Origin: Sycon ciliatum
Taxonomy: Eukaryota; Porifera; Calcarea; Leucosolenida; Sycettidae
Direction of reading: 5' to 3'
NCBI RefSeq assembly: GCF_964019385.1
Contig: NC_088650.1
Coordinates: 33,541,675 to 33,605,674 of the forward strand
Length of the DNA: 64,000 nt
Every line of letters begins with the position of its first letter. The stretch's first letter is position 1. The position numbers were made by a program, and so were the translations under genes. Of this stretch, positions 45,190-55,877 are shown one piece after another. The notes beneath the pieces are model-generated. The model worked only from the letters and a program-made list of their open reading frames with translations. It searched no databases and was not told the DNA's origin.

Positions 45190-48100
45190 CTGTATCTTTT
45201 TTAAATGTTAATGGCGTCTCTTAATCCCTTAGCACCCAGCTTTTCCCCCTCCAAGTTAACTACTAGTGTACACAGTCAACATCTCTCCCCTGGGGCTGGC
45301 GCTGGCATCCCAGGTCCCAGTGCTCATGGCTCTTGTACCCAGAATAACCTTTCTGCCCCTGCTCACCGCCTTACCCCACTGACACAGTCCTTCATAAGAC
45401 TGGGCTTTTTGAATGTTTGTAGTCTTCGAAGCAAAGTAGCTGAGGTCGCCGATATCCTACAGCAATACAACTTCGACATATTTGGCGTCGCAGAAACCTG
45501 GCTTGACAGCACAACGTCAGACAGTGATATTGATATACCAGGTTACTGTGTGATACGGCACGATCGTCCAGTGCGCAGAGGTGGCGGTGTATGCTTTTAT
45601 TTCCGTTCCGGACTCCAGGTAAAACCGCGCCCAGAGCTTTCCGACGCTAACATTGAATCGTCCTGGATCGAAGTCAAAGGGCGACGAAGGCGACAACTAG
45701 TTGGGTGCTTTTACCGGCCACCTGACGAGCCCATCTTGTACTGGCAGAATTTTGAAGAGCAGCTGCACAGGGCTTTCGTGGACAACCCAAGCATCACAGT
45801 CATTGGCGATTTTAACGTTAATGTTTCAACCCCCTACCCACCTTGTCCTATCGCCCGGAAATTTCTCGAACTTTGCAACTGCTACGGCCTCACTAATCAC
45901 GTTCATGCTCCGACTCGTATCTCACCGGCGTGCCCATCAGGTACAACTATCGATCTCATTCTTTCAGCTAGTCAAGACATCAGTGAGTGCCACGTCCTGC
46001 CTTTGACCATTAGCGACCACTTTGGGATTGAGGCTAACCTGCACCTTCAGGTTTCTCGCAGCGTGTCACCTCAGGCAATAGAGCGGGTCCGAGCTCAGAG
46101 AAATACTCGGTCGGTGAACCTCTGCGAATTCCGTCGGGATGTCAGCTCCGCAGGGCTGGATGATTTTACTAACACGCGGGATGTGGACAGCATGTGGGCG
46201 TCGTGGCACACCAAGTTCTTGGCTGTCGTGGACAAGCATGCACCCATCCGCTATGTATCCTCCAACCGCAAATCCCATCCGCCCTGGTCCGACAGAGAGC
46301 TCCACAAGCTCAACCAACGTAAAAACCAGCTACACCGACGGTGGCTACGCGATAAGGGAAACCAGAATCTTCACGTACAGTTCAAGCAAGCACGCTCAAG
46401 CGCCAGAAATGCCTATCGCCGAAAGCGCAACGATTTCTTCCGAGCGCAATGTGCCGCGTCCAGTCAGAACCTGAGTTAGCTCTGGAACGTCATAAACTCC
46501 GTTACGAACAGGAAGAGAGCACGTGTGGAGCCTACTAGCCCCATTGAAAAAGTTTCGTCAGTCTTCCAGGCAGTAGTAACAGACAATGCCCGTCCTCACA
46601 GCATCCCGCTACCGCAAGGTCCACAGCCTCAGACTGCAATGTCAGAATTGCCGCAAGTGTCTTTTGGCGAAGTAGAACGGCTTCTCCGACAAATCAATCC
46701 TGCCAAAGCAACAGGAAGCGACGGGATACCTGGTCACCTTCTGAAGTGCTGTGCCGATATCCTAGCTGCGTCCGTGGCCAAATTGTTTAATGCCTCGCTT
46801 GTCAATGGCACTGTCCCCACAGCCTTCAAACTCGCACACGTTATCCCGCTGTTCAAAGCTGGGGACCCGTCTATTCCCACTAACTTCCGTCCAGTGTCCC
46901 TACTTCCCATATTATCAAAACTCTTGGAGAAAGTCGTACAAAAGAAGCTAGCCCAGTTTCTGGACATATCTGGTTTGCATTCCGCGCAGGCCACTCAACG
47001 GAGGATGCCCTGGTACTTATGCTAAATCGTATTCTTATTGCACGGGACAAGCGTTTGTGTACTGGCATATGCCTTCTAGTCAAAGGCATTCGACAAGGTT
47101 CGTCATGATCGGCTACTCCAGGACCTATTCGATATCGGCATAACAGGGACAGCCCTAAAGTGGTTTTCCGCCTATCTGTCGGGCCGTACTCAGCGTATCT
47201 GTATTGGACGGGATCAGAGTGCCATTTCTGCACCATCCTGTGGCGTGCCACAAGGTTCTGTTCTAGGACCGATCCTTTTCAGTATCTACACCCGCGAAGT
47301 TCCAATCATAGCTAACCAGTCTTCATCAGTTCAATTTGCCGATGACATTGCGCTGATCATCAGCAGCACATCCCTGGACACGGTATCTGCTACGCTATCG
47401 GCCTCGGTTTCTGCACTTGCTGACTGGTTGCAGACCCGTGGTCTCATTTTGAATGCAGCCAAGAGCCACGAGATCCCTGTATACCCCAACAGGCAGCCTC
47501 AGCAGCCCCAGCATACGATCAATGTAAACTGTCATGAAACGCCGATTCCTGTCGTTACTGCGGCCAGGTATCTTGGAGTGCTCCTCGACTCGGATCTGTC
47601 ATGGACGCCCCATGTTGATCGCTGCACCGCTCGACTGGCCCAGAGGATCGGAGCACTATGGAGGTTGCTTCGCTGCTTGACTCATCAGAGCCGAGTTCTC
47701 TACTTTAAAGCGATCATCATGTCTGACCTGATGTACGGATCCAATGCGTTTTCCCCGCTTCTTACTGCCAACCAATTGGATCGGCTACAAGTCATGCAGA
47801 ATCGGGCGGCAAGGGCGGTTTTCGGACTCTCGCATCACACCTCCGCGCGTACCCTCCTGCTGCAATTGGACACCTACAGAGTATCCGAGATATTCAGGCA
47901 GAAGTTCATCGTTCTGGTCTGGAGGTCTCGGAATGAGCACGCAAGTTCTGAACTGCAAGCCCTCCTAGTTCCTTCGTCAGCTGGCCCAACCAGGTTGCAC
48001 TCCACCATGGGTCTGCGCCAACCGCCAGTTTCCACCAGGTTCGGCAAGGGTTGCCTCGCGTTCCGGGGCGCCCAGCTGTGGAACACCTTACCCAGCGATA

Positions 48101-48347
48101 TACGTGCCATCTCCACGCTCCGCCAGTTCCGCGCCAGCATGATCCCGCACACCCTTAGTACCTAGGCTAGAGTACCAAACGTCCTGTTTGATGATCAGCT
48201 GGCTTAGTTTTTCTCCACCTCTATCCTAATTACATCAGTCCCCAATTTCATTTATTACTGCTTTCTATCTGCATTCGCCACCTTTTCATTGGGCAGATGT
48301 GCCCGTTTGGTTTGCGAATTAAAATAAACACAACAACAACAACAATA
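45190..48347 (+). mobile_element. CR1/L2-like LINE with endonuclease and RT, nearly complete ORF2
   Basis: Plus-strand retrotransposon with APE-type endonuclease, reverse transcriptase, 3' UTR with hairpin GGGCA-GATG-TGCCC (48291-48304), AAAATAAACA and a (CAA)n tail (48331-48345). The 5' boundary is uncertain (44.96-45.2 kb). It is inserted in the minus-strand non-LTR element between its LPSTCTVGK and its ELRNPTASFL segments. Confidence 0.9.
45205..48165 (+). pseudogene. LINE ORF2: APE endonuclease + reverse transcriptase, one stop and one frameshift
   Basis: Endonuclease motifs: FLNVCSLRSKVAEVADIL, VAETWLDS, GGGVCFYF, VIGDFNVNV, GTTIDLILSA, TISDHFGIEA. RT motifs: PAKATGSDGIPGHLLK, NFRPVSLLPILSKLLEK, GVPQGSVLGPILFSIY, VQFADDIALI (catalytic ADD), RYLGVLLDSDLSWTPHV. 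Lesions: TAG at 46477-46479 between domains (before LWNVIN) and frame changes between about 46975 and 47240. No RNase H seen. The copy is young enough that motifs are intact. Confidence 0.9.
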
Positions 48348-48509
48348 TCTTGCCGACTGTGCACGTGGACGGCAGCCTTGCGCAAATCCAGCCGTAATGC
48401 AGGGCAAGCGCATCACGGAAGGCACCCTTGTGCAGCGCTAGGCTGTGTCGCTGTAGTAGTCGGCACGTAAGCCAGCCCTTCATGACGACACGGAAGTGAG
48501 ACAATAGAT

Positions 48510-49240
48510 ATCCTTAGCTAAAAAAACGCTAACGTAAACGCAAACCTTTCCGTACTTCGGATCGTTCAAGCTGACTTTTCCCTTAGCACAAAGTACGTTA
48601 TAGTTGAGACGAAGTAGTCGTGACAACCATGGCGATATGAATTTTCGTGGAAACAGATACGGGAAATTCAAAATTTTGAACCAGGGATTAGTTTGTTGTC
48701 GTTCCGAAAGAATACCTTGGCGAGGTCTTTTACTCTGGAATGGCAAAAGCACGGCGAAAATGAGTTTTCGCTGTTCCCAGGTCCTTGGAAACCCTTTCCT
48801 AAACGCAGCACCGAAGACTGTAAGGGTTCTCCAGCTCCAGCACGTCTGGGAGAGGCCGATGAATTTCTTCAGTCCTCAGGAGTGCCGTGGAACTGGTCCT
48901 TTGTTTCCCAGATGGGATAGAGGGAGAAAGGCACGAAGCAGAAAACGCAGAAATTGTCAACTGAAAGGCAAAACTCGCCAAAAAAGCTAAATGTCACAAG
49001 AGGAAGCAATCTCGACTCTCGATCTCATCTCGATCTCATCTCGATCTGTACGACGTGCTTTTTATCTCCCGCCAGTTACAAAACAATGAGAGTTTTTGCA
49101 TTTTTTGCAGAATTTCCATAACGAACGTCGGCCCGTTATTTTGAGCTCTGTAACGTTTTTCCGTTATCCGATAACGTCTTTTGTCACGGCTGGGAGTGAG
49201 TACCGTAAAAGTTAGCGTTATCGTACTTTTGCTAAGGATG
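48510..49240. mobile_element. MITE, ATCCTTAGC ends
   Basis: ATCCTTAGCTAAAAAAACGC... at the left and, inverted, CATCCTTAGCAAAAGTACGA at the right; both continue into CGCTAAC. It splits the minus-strand non-LTR coding sequence (MAPGQQERS / VVMKGWLTCRLL). Interior non-coding, with a short CTCGATCTCAT repeat near 49015-49045. Confidence 0.75.
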
Positions 49241-49667
49241 TCTAATGGAACGCTCTTGCTGACCAGGCGCCATGCGGTCTGCGAGGGCCGGAAGTAGGTG
49301 CTCGCTGATGCATGCTTCCAGTGGGGAAAAGCTATCCGCAGTGTTGGGCACGGCTCGGTCTAGGAACGACCATTTGTGGCGCAGTCCATGCGTGAAGGCC
49401 GCATACGCTGCTTGTGGCTACGTCATGGCAAATGTGGTTAGGGTCTGGACTTCCTGGCACCACTGGGCAACTTTGTCATCTGTTTTATGCCTGGCAGAAG
49501 GCAGGAGTGCCTAATGCTGCACCAAGGTGTCGGTCGCCATCCGTCTTCACTATAATGTAGGTGTCGCCAAAGAGCTCCTGGGTCTGCGTAGCGTGATCCT
49601 GCTTCACTAGGAGAACGGTTTTCCTAGCGTTCGGGAAGTATTCATACGAAGGGTCATGGGGTGCGAG

Positions 49668-50160
49668 GGCCCCGGGACCCCCCAGAGTTTGACCTTTGAC
49701 CCCTGGCATGCCATAAATGTCATCCTTAAGGTTCTTTTCGCCATAGATGGCGAACGTGCACTTGTGCACGTTCGGTGCATTCGCACCGGGGAGTAGTAAA
49801 ATACGTACTATCCCCTGATTTGCACATCGTAGATGTACATTGCATGCAGTGACATATTGCGCATGCGTGCATACGCACGCGGAGCGTGTGACCTTCAGTG
49901 GTCCTATGCGTGTGGAAAAGACGCAGTGCAACACAAGGTGTACTAGTACACGTGTCATTATACTACTCCCTGATTCGCACTTCGTAGATTTGCAGCAAAC
50001 AAAGTTCACGTTCTGTGCATTCGTTTTATTCGCACATCGTCGATGTGCACTGATTGACAAGTTGCCCATGCAGAGCATGCCTAATCGGCTTTTCGATCGG
50101 TTAAGAGAATGTTCAAATTCGGCCATATTATGAGCCCCAAGATCAGAATTCGGCTCAACA
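49668..50160 (+). repeat. Large element, left TIR, outer part
   Basis: Identical (by eye) to the inverse of 62861-62453 and 60211-60128. Contains a 24-bp palindrome CGAACGTGCAC-TT-GTGCACGTTCG (49751-49774) and three related motifs GCACATCGTAGATGT (49822), GCACTTCGTAGATTTGC (49977) and the palindrome GCACATCGTCGATGTGC (50032). A DR1 motif GGGTCAAAGGTCA lies on minus at 49702-49690. Confidence 0.9.
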
Positions 50161-50663
50161 TTTAGAAAAGCGATCCTGTCAGCTTTTCTATTATTGTGTT
50201 CACATGGCAAGAAAAACGACACCGCTATGCTACGTAAGTTTCTACGTAAGGTGCTCGGTATTTCACTTAGGCTACGTAAGTCTCTACGTAAGGTGCTCGG
50301 TATTAGATCTACCAACGGGTGGTAGCCGCGTGCTGTGCACGTGCCCGGCAGACATTGTGTTGCAGTGCATGCAGTCCGTGTTTGGATGTGCATGCGCGAG
50401 GAACTAATAATGAATTTATATTACTTTCTCCTTTGGAACTGCTTCTTGTATGAGCTGTTTCGGATATTTCGTCTCCTGGCCTGGCTTATTTCGTTTCGGC
50501 GCTGCTGAGACCTCCTTTCGCGGAATATTACTCAATGACAGGTGAGTTGACCAGTTCCCTTTGATTCATTTGCTTGTGCTGACTCTTTCATTTACGAAAA
50601 GTGTGCTGATTTTGGGCGGAATGCAATAAATAATGGAAAAGCTGACAGGATCTCTTTTCTAAA
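50161..50663. mobile_element. MITE, TTTAGAAAAG ends
   Basis: Left TTTAGAAAAGCGATCCTGTC and, inverted, right TTTAGAAAAGAGATCCTGTC; pairing goes on through AGCTTTTC. Confidence 0.75.
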
Positions 50664-51310
50664 TTTAGCTTTTCCGCTGCCGAGGCCTCCTTTTACGGAA
50701 TACTCGATGACAGGTGATCTCTGAGTTGACCGGTTTCCTTCGATTCATTTGCTTATGCTCACCCTTTCATTTACGGAAACGTGTGCTGATTTTATTCGGA
50801 TTTAGATCCATTTTTATCTCTTTGCCCTTGTCTACAGTGTGCGAAGAACGCGAGTTCACCTTCTTGACGATAAGGCTTATGTTAAATGTGTTGTCGAAAT
50901 ACTCATATTCATTGTACATTGGTACATTACAAGTAAGGCACTGGTCAGTGGCATACTATCGTTGGCAGTTCCCAATCTGGAGGGAAAGGTTCAAGGACCC
51001 ATTGACCGAGTTTGCAAAATAAATTCGCATATCAGGGAAAATCTCCATTGTGGAGAGGTTCAGTAAACTTGTTTGCTTCATACGAAACAAGCCAATGGGT
51101 GCAGTCTCGTCTCGTGAAGATCTCGTACTTGTATGATTGGATTTGTTTCCTCGAGTCTGGGCTGTTTGATTTATTATTTGTGAGTACCACCGAGATTGCA
51201 CTGCCCCAAATAAAGTTTCGTGCCGCCAAAGCAAGAATGTGCTGTACATGTATCGTACTTTCTCTGTTGCTGTTTCAGTTGCCGTCATGTTGCTAAAGAA
51301 GCGTTCAGTA

Positions 51311-51588
51311 GAGAGGTTCTGCAAAACGAAAATTCGAACGAAGTTTCGCGACAGTCTTTGCGAAAGTGTGTACGGATTTTTGCACGAACGTTGCGTTCTG
51401 CACATTTTCGTAGTTTGCGCGGGCCAAGTGCACGTACGCCATGACCCGATCTCACGAAAGTGTGTACGACTGTTCATTTCGTGTTCCCTGCAAGTTTCGC
51501 GTCCAGAGTTGCGAAAGTTCGTGCGAAGTTTCGCACTTCATGACGTGGAACGAAAGTTTGTACGCATTTTCGTTTTGCAGAACCTCTC
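51311..51588. mobile_element. MITE, GAGAGGTTCTGCAAAACG ends, TA duplication
   Basis: GAGAGGTTCTGCAAAACGAA and its inverse at the right, TA at 51309-51310 and 51589-51590. The interior has several 'cgaaagt' and 'gttcgtgcgaa' motifs. Confidence 0.8.
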
Positions 51589-52339
51589 TAGTGACTCTTT
51601 ATTTTGTTTCATACGAGACGAGTCAATGAGTTGGTGTGGCTTAGAATCTTTCGCTGTAGAAGAAATCTATTCATATGTCTATTGGAGAAATAATTGTATT
51701 CACTGGTTATAAAATAGGTTAAGACAAACTCACAGAAGAAATACCATCGGTCCCTTGGTGTTCGTCCTAAAGAGGTTCGACTGGATATCATTCACACTCA
51801 CCAGAAGATGTGTAAGATTTTATTATTATGGAGTGCCTTGTTTATCTCTCAGTACCTCCAACCATAGCCTTGCCCCTTTTATCCTCAGGATCAGTGTAGT
51901 TGTTGGAATGAGGTGTTGGACTCAACAATGTATTTGTTTACATTTTAATACATGTTTATTGTTCCTCCTCTGCTGTGTTGTTTTAGAAAATCGTGGACTA
52001 ACAGTTTGAAGTCATTGAACTACTTCCAAAAGTTGTATCGACATCAACAGGATTACGATTTCAGTGCAATATGATGCAGGATGACCTTATCACGATAACC
52101 CATGATTATAAACCATTATAAACACAGAATCAACAAAAACATCTGCGACACGCACCTGGTTACATTTCACAAATAAATCTGATCGAGGGTGGGGAAATCT
52201 GAAATATCTGAAAGGCAAGACAATTTTATGACAGAGTCATGAAATTCTGCTACAGCAACATGCACAGAATGACCTCTGTATAAAAAAAAAAGTATCACCA
52301 CGGTCCACCACTACTCACATGTTTCCCCGCAGAAGAACA

Positions 52340-52592
52340 TTATTATTATTATTATTATTATTTTATTTATTTTACTAGGGTGTTTCCCACAGACCTATGG
52401 TCTTCTTACGGGAGCCCCTAGAAAGGTTAAGCATGAACGAACAAATGGGCGATATTCTGTACAAGAGCGAACAGTGGAAGGCAGCATATTCCACCGATCA
52501 GAACCTATGTAGCCAAGACGAGAAAAACCAGCTTTAGTGTGGGCATGCATTATGCTAGTGCCATTTTCTGCAAGAAAAGGCTTGCACATCAA
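52340..52592 (-). mobile_element. LINE 3' fragment with (AAT)n tail
   Basis: Minus-strand coding end HAHTKAGFSRLGYIGSDRWN, MLPSTVRSCTEYRPF to a stop near 52395. Then hairpin AGACC-TAT-GGTCT (52391-52403), GTGGGAAACACCC and an (AAT)n tail (52343-52371). Confidence 0.75.
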
Positions 52593-52701
52593 TGCGTATA
52601 ATACGGTATTGATACGATGTGAAGGCCATCATTTACATATTGATATACAAGTTGTAGGGCATTCCATTGATATGATTGGTGACAGAAAAAACAAAAGAAA
52701 T

Positions 52702-53107
52702 TATAGCAATAAAAACTGCTTTATGGCAGTTTTCTAAAAAACGTTATTGTGTTCTAGTCCATGGACCCCGTCTAAAAAGTAAGAAATTAACGAAATGTGA
52801 TAGCTGAAAATTAAAATTTCACACAAAACCTCACAATAATCACACACAGAATGAAAAGCTACATGAAGAAGACCTTTTAACCTCGTGATCCTCTTTCCTA
52901 TGCATGCATGTTGCCAATTGTTGTTGCACTACGAGTTTAGTGTTGAAAGCAGCATTTCAAGTGTTGTGATTATTGTGAGGTTTTGTGTGAAATTTGAATT
53001 TTCAGCTATCACATTTCGTTAATTTCTTACTTTTTAGACGGGGTCCATGGACTAGAACACAATAACGTTTTTTAGAAAACTGCCATAAAGCAGTTTTTAT
53101 TGCTATA
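52702..53107. mobile_element. MITE with ~145-bp near-perfect arms
   Basis: Left arm 52702-52848 (TATAGCAATAAAAACTGC...) and right arm 52966-53107 are inverse copies almost without mismatch. About 117 nt between them. Confidence 0.88.
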
Positions 53108-53266
53108 ATAGTACTTGAAGTCACCGTTCCCATTACGTCATGTACATTTACATACACCCTGTAGAAGCACTGAAACATCGGTTTTCGGCGAATTCAACAT
53201 GCGAATTTTTGAACATTCGGCGAAAAGATGGGTAATTTCTTCAAAACCACTGTTTTCGGTGAATTT
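53108..53266 (+). repeat. Large element, left TIR, inner part
   Basis: From 'agtacttgaagtcaccg' to 'tcggtgaattt', identical to the inverse of 60127-59970. After GAATTT the two arms diverge, which marks the inner TIR border. Confidence 0.9.
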
Positions 53267-53653
53267 TTCGCCCGGCCGATTAGGGAAATGCCTACTATCC
53301 ATGCAGGTACATTAGATGCATATTTCTATTTTGATCGGAATTCAGTTAGAATCAACCGGCTACGCCCGGAGTATCATGCATCAAAACAATTATTGAAGGG
53401 GTGTCACAGTGAAGCAGTGTTGCTACGCACCACAAATCCCCTCTGCCCTGCACCGAATTTATACTGGAGAATCCAGAGTGACCAGCAAAGAGTCACAACC
53501 CGCGGGTATCCAGTCACACTAAGGCATGTCCACCATTCCCCACATATTCACTGTAACAAAACACAATACTGTTTACTATAATACACTTTTATTTAAATGG
53601 ACTTGGATGAGTCTGTAGAAGAGAACACAATGCACGCACACGCACGCATGCGC

Positions 53654-53702
<49 letters not shown>

Positions 53703-54119
53703 TCTAGGTTATAGTGCTATACACGTATCTAGGGTTTAGGAAGCACGAGAATGTGTCGAAGCACCCGCACATACCCCTTCATGCAGTGTACTTCAGTAGC
53801 CCAACACATTACGACCGCTCAGGACCATCACAAAACACATTACGACTGCACTGTTACTACACTACACACACAGTTACTACACTACGCCTGTTACAAGTAC
53901 TTACAAATAATTTTGAAAACAAATGGCACATCCCGAAGACGGCAGCTAGCTCCAGACCTTCATACATACATCATCATCATCTGTAAAACCAAGCATGAGC
54001 GCACACAAACACTATTAGTGTCACGAATACGGAAGCAGGGTAAGACAAGAGGATACGAAACAAGTAAGTATCGCTATAACGAGGGGGATACGTATACATG
54101 TAGACAGAGCAGTGCTTAC
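53267..54119. other. Interior left part of the large element, no gene supported
   Basis: One frame (53228-53581) begins inside the TIR and has no recognisable domain. A (CA)n microsatellite lies at 53639-53702. Rest non-coding. Confidence 0.4.
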
Positions 54120-54264
54120 TTACAGGGTCCTGATACGCTCCATGGCGTCCCGGTAGTCGGACTGCAACAGCAGCCCGACCTGCCGGCCCTCCCAGTAACG
54201 GGCTCGATGGGCCGCACCCGCCAGGTGTGCGGCCACGGCTTGGCCTCCCACCAGCCTTTCTCCA
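54120..54264 (-). CDS. Double zinc-finger protein, exon 2
   Basis: Acceptor CGTTTTTACAG. The first base completes a Cys codon with exon 1. The joined sequence reads CDTCGERLVGGQAVAAHLAG then AAH, a canonical C-x2-C-x12-H-x5-H finger that exists only after splicing. Continues QVGLLLQSDYRDAMERIRTL to TAA at 54122-54120. Total protein 85 aa. Confidence 0.7.
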
Positions 54265-54349
54265 CTGTAAAAACGAAAGAAACCGCAGAAAGCACAGTGT
54301 CATAGAGCTCTTTTGTTGGGGGAGAGAGCTAGGAGCACTGCACACTTAC

Positions 54350-54462
54350 CAAGTATCACAATATATGATAAGAAAGAGGCGGCGCTTGACGCACCGCCTC
54401 AGGTGCTGAAACAGGGGTATTACCCCTGTAAGGCGAACACCGCAATGACACGTGAACGTCAT
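54350..54462 (-). CDS. Double zinc-finger protein, exon 1
   Basis: ATG at 54462, MTFTCHCGVRLTGVIPLFQH then LRRCVKRR: a C-x-C-x12-H-x3-C finger. Its CG-x-RL-x-G...HL pattern repeats in the second finger, so the gene arose from an internal duplication. Ends GATACTTG before GTAAGT (phase 2). The intron is 85 bp. Probably a small DNA- or RNA-binding protein; no family recognised. It diverges from the RING gene with a 276-bp shared upstream region. Confidence 0.7.
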
Positions 54463-54738
54463 TTCTACAGACTGTTTTTCAGGATAATGATACTGAAGTG
54501 AAGGTGTGAACCGCAAAGCAAGACCTTTACCTTCTTCCTGTCGAATCCGCTACCCAGCTGCATACCGACATCACCCGCTAAAACCCAATCATACCAAGTA
54601 ACGCAAAGGTCATCAGTTGACCTTTTGGACTTTTCAACTCTTATCCAAAACCACCAAGAGGAAAAAACCAGGATGAAGAAGACGTCAGTTGTAGAAGCGT
54701 TTGTGGAGGAGTTGTTACATTATTCTCAGTAAATAGAT
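54463..54738. promoter_or_regulatory. Divergent intergenic region with AGGTCA inverted repeat
   Basis: Separates the two divergent genes. Contains AGGTCA-TCAGT-TGACCT (54607-54623), a perfect inverted repeat of nuclear-receptor half-sites with 5-bp spacing, and a short upstream frame on plus (ATG near 54673, 19 codons) ending before the RING gene. No TATA box seen. Function is inference. Confidence 0.4.
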
Positions 54739-55791
54739 ATGGCTGATACATTCGGTGTAGACGTGGACGACCGGTCGTGGTCTCTCACCACGGGTCCTTT
54801 ACTAATAGAAAGGCGGACGCCAATAAGAACTGTTGTGGAGTTGGCAGATCAAAACGCGCAGCAAGAAATTTGGCACGTCGATGGTAGACTCCATCGGGAG
54901 GACGGACCAGCTCTTGTTGATAGTAGGGGAGTGTCCGCCTGGTGCTATGGAGGTCGCCTTCATCGCGTCAATGAACCTGCTTGGATAGGACGGGGTAGCA
55001 TAGAGTACTACCTCAACGGCGCCCGTCATAGAGCCGGCGGTCCTGCAGTCAGTTATTATGACGCCACATGCGGTATTCTACGGTGGTATCACCACGGAAG
55101 ACTCCACAGGTATGATGGCCCTGCAGTGGAAACATTTTCAGACCTTGGTGAAGACTCTGAGGGGTTCTACCGACACCGCGAAGAGTGGTATTGGAATGGC
55201 GTCAGACAAAGGATCGGCGACGGCCCTGCTCTGACGGAGAGATTTGATGGCGCCTATTTGCTGGAAGCCTGGTATGTCCAAGGGCGTCTACACAGAGTAG
55301 ACGGACCAGCCAGGATCACTCGGAGTGATGATGGTATCACCATCCAGTGGTATTATCACGACCGGCTCCACAGGGAGAATGCGCCAGCCGTGATACGCAG
55401 GGAAGGTAACAACCGTGTACGGGAGTGGTACCGATACAACCTTCGGCATAGGGAAGATGGGCCTGCTTTCATCTCTCAGGAGGAGGAGGGTATCTATCAG
55501 TGGTACCTCAACGGGGTGTATTACGGTGACCACCATCAAGACCAGGCAATACACCCCATGGAGCTGCAGTACATCAATGTAGTGCCTACTAAGGTAGACT
55601 CGTCAGCAATAAGTCATGAGTCCATTTGTGTGATTTGTCAGGATACCCTGGACCGTCCTCTATCCAAGTTGGAGTGTGGTCATGAATTTCACTTCCACTG
55701 TATCAAGGAGTGGATCAGTTCTGCCCCCAGCCCAACTTGCCCAACCTGCCGCTACTCCATGACTGCTGAGGACTTGGTTGAGTTCTTGTAG
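54739..55791 (+). CDS. RING-H2 protein with nine WYxxGxLHRxDGPA repeats
   Basis: 350 aa, intronless. From about residue 40 to 270, nine repeats of ~30 residues: EIWHVDGRLHREDGPAL, AWCYGGRLHRVNEPAWI, RWYHHGRLHRYDGPAVE, AWYVQGRLHRVDGPARI, EWYRYNLRHREDGPAFI and others. They resemble the MORN-like repeats frequent in large DNA viruses of protists and in some phages. The C-terminus (297-338) is a RING-H2 finger: CVICQDTL, LECGHEFHFHCIKEW, CPTCR, all eight ligands present. RING-H2 proteins are usually E3 ubiquitin ligases, so the repeats may choose the substrate (inference). The frame is free of lesions and lies between the TIRs. Confidence 0.85.
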   Translation: MADTFGVDVDDRSWSLTTGPLLIERRTPIRTVVELADQNAQQEIWHVDGRLHREDGPALVDSRGVSAWCYGGRLHRVNEPAWIGRGSIEYYLNGARHRAGGPAVSYYDATCGILRWYHHGRLHRYDGPAVETFSDLGEDSEGFYRHREEWYWNGVRQRIGDGPALTERFDGAYLLEAWYVQGRLHRVDGPARITRSDDGITIQWYYHDRLHRENAPAVIRREGNNRVREWYRYNLRHREDGPAFISQEEEGIYQWYLNGVYYGDHHQDQAIHPMELQYINVVPTKVDSSAISHESICVICQDTLDRPLSKLECGHEFHFHCIKEWISSAPSPTCPTCRYSMTAEDLVEFL

Positions 55792-55877
55792 TAATACATC
55801 ACACAGTTGCATGTAGGCGACTACGAATGACCAGTCATGTGCTACAGACGGACACGGACATGCCACCCTAAGTAGCC

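Larger units (their letters stand above)
44210..49667 (-). mobile_element. Non-LTR element with restriction-like endonuclease, 3' half, multiply interrupted
   Basis: Minus-strand coding pieces in order. 49667-49245: HDPSYEYFPNARKTVLL, RHLGAALGTPAF, QAYAAFTHGLRHKWSFLDRA, ISEHLLPALADRMAP. 48505-48348: SLALHKGAFRDALALHYGW, LPSTCTVGK. 44940-44210: FLRTVAKDVAVEPGLQPLTG, DDGARLYVTASGVWGSQFTR, TFFDLRVFNPHVASN, EKRRCYEERV, then a stop. This matches the C-terminal half of RT elements common in marine invertebrates, whose last domain (ARLD...FFDVRVFNP) looks like a PD-(D/E)xK nuclease. Insertions: MITE 48510-49240, LINE ~45.0-48.35 kb, large TIR element at 49668. Several stops; dead. Confidence 0.8.
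50161..53107. mobile_element. Cluster of insertions splitting the left TIR
   Basis: Absent from the right arm, where '...cggctcaaca' joins directly to 'tagtacttg'. Contains a MITE (50161-50663), a ~120-bp direct repeat (50487-50610 and 50668-50800), a MITE with TA duplication (51311-51588), a LINE fragment (52340-52592, minus) and a hairpin MITE (52702-53107). No gene recognised. Confidence 0.7.

Noticed and set aside
49485..50393. 302-codon minus frame
   Set aside because: A chance fusion: retroelement coding sequence (up to 49667) reads into TIR sequence of the large element. Not one gene.
53751..54305. 184-codon plus frame over 53.7-54.3 kb
   Set aside because: Antisense shadow of the spliced zinc-finger exon; no domain, poor composition.
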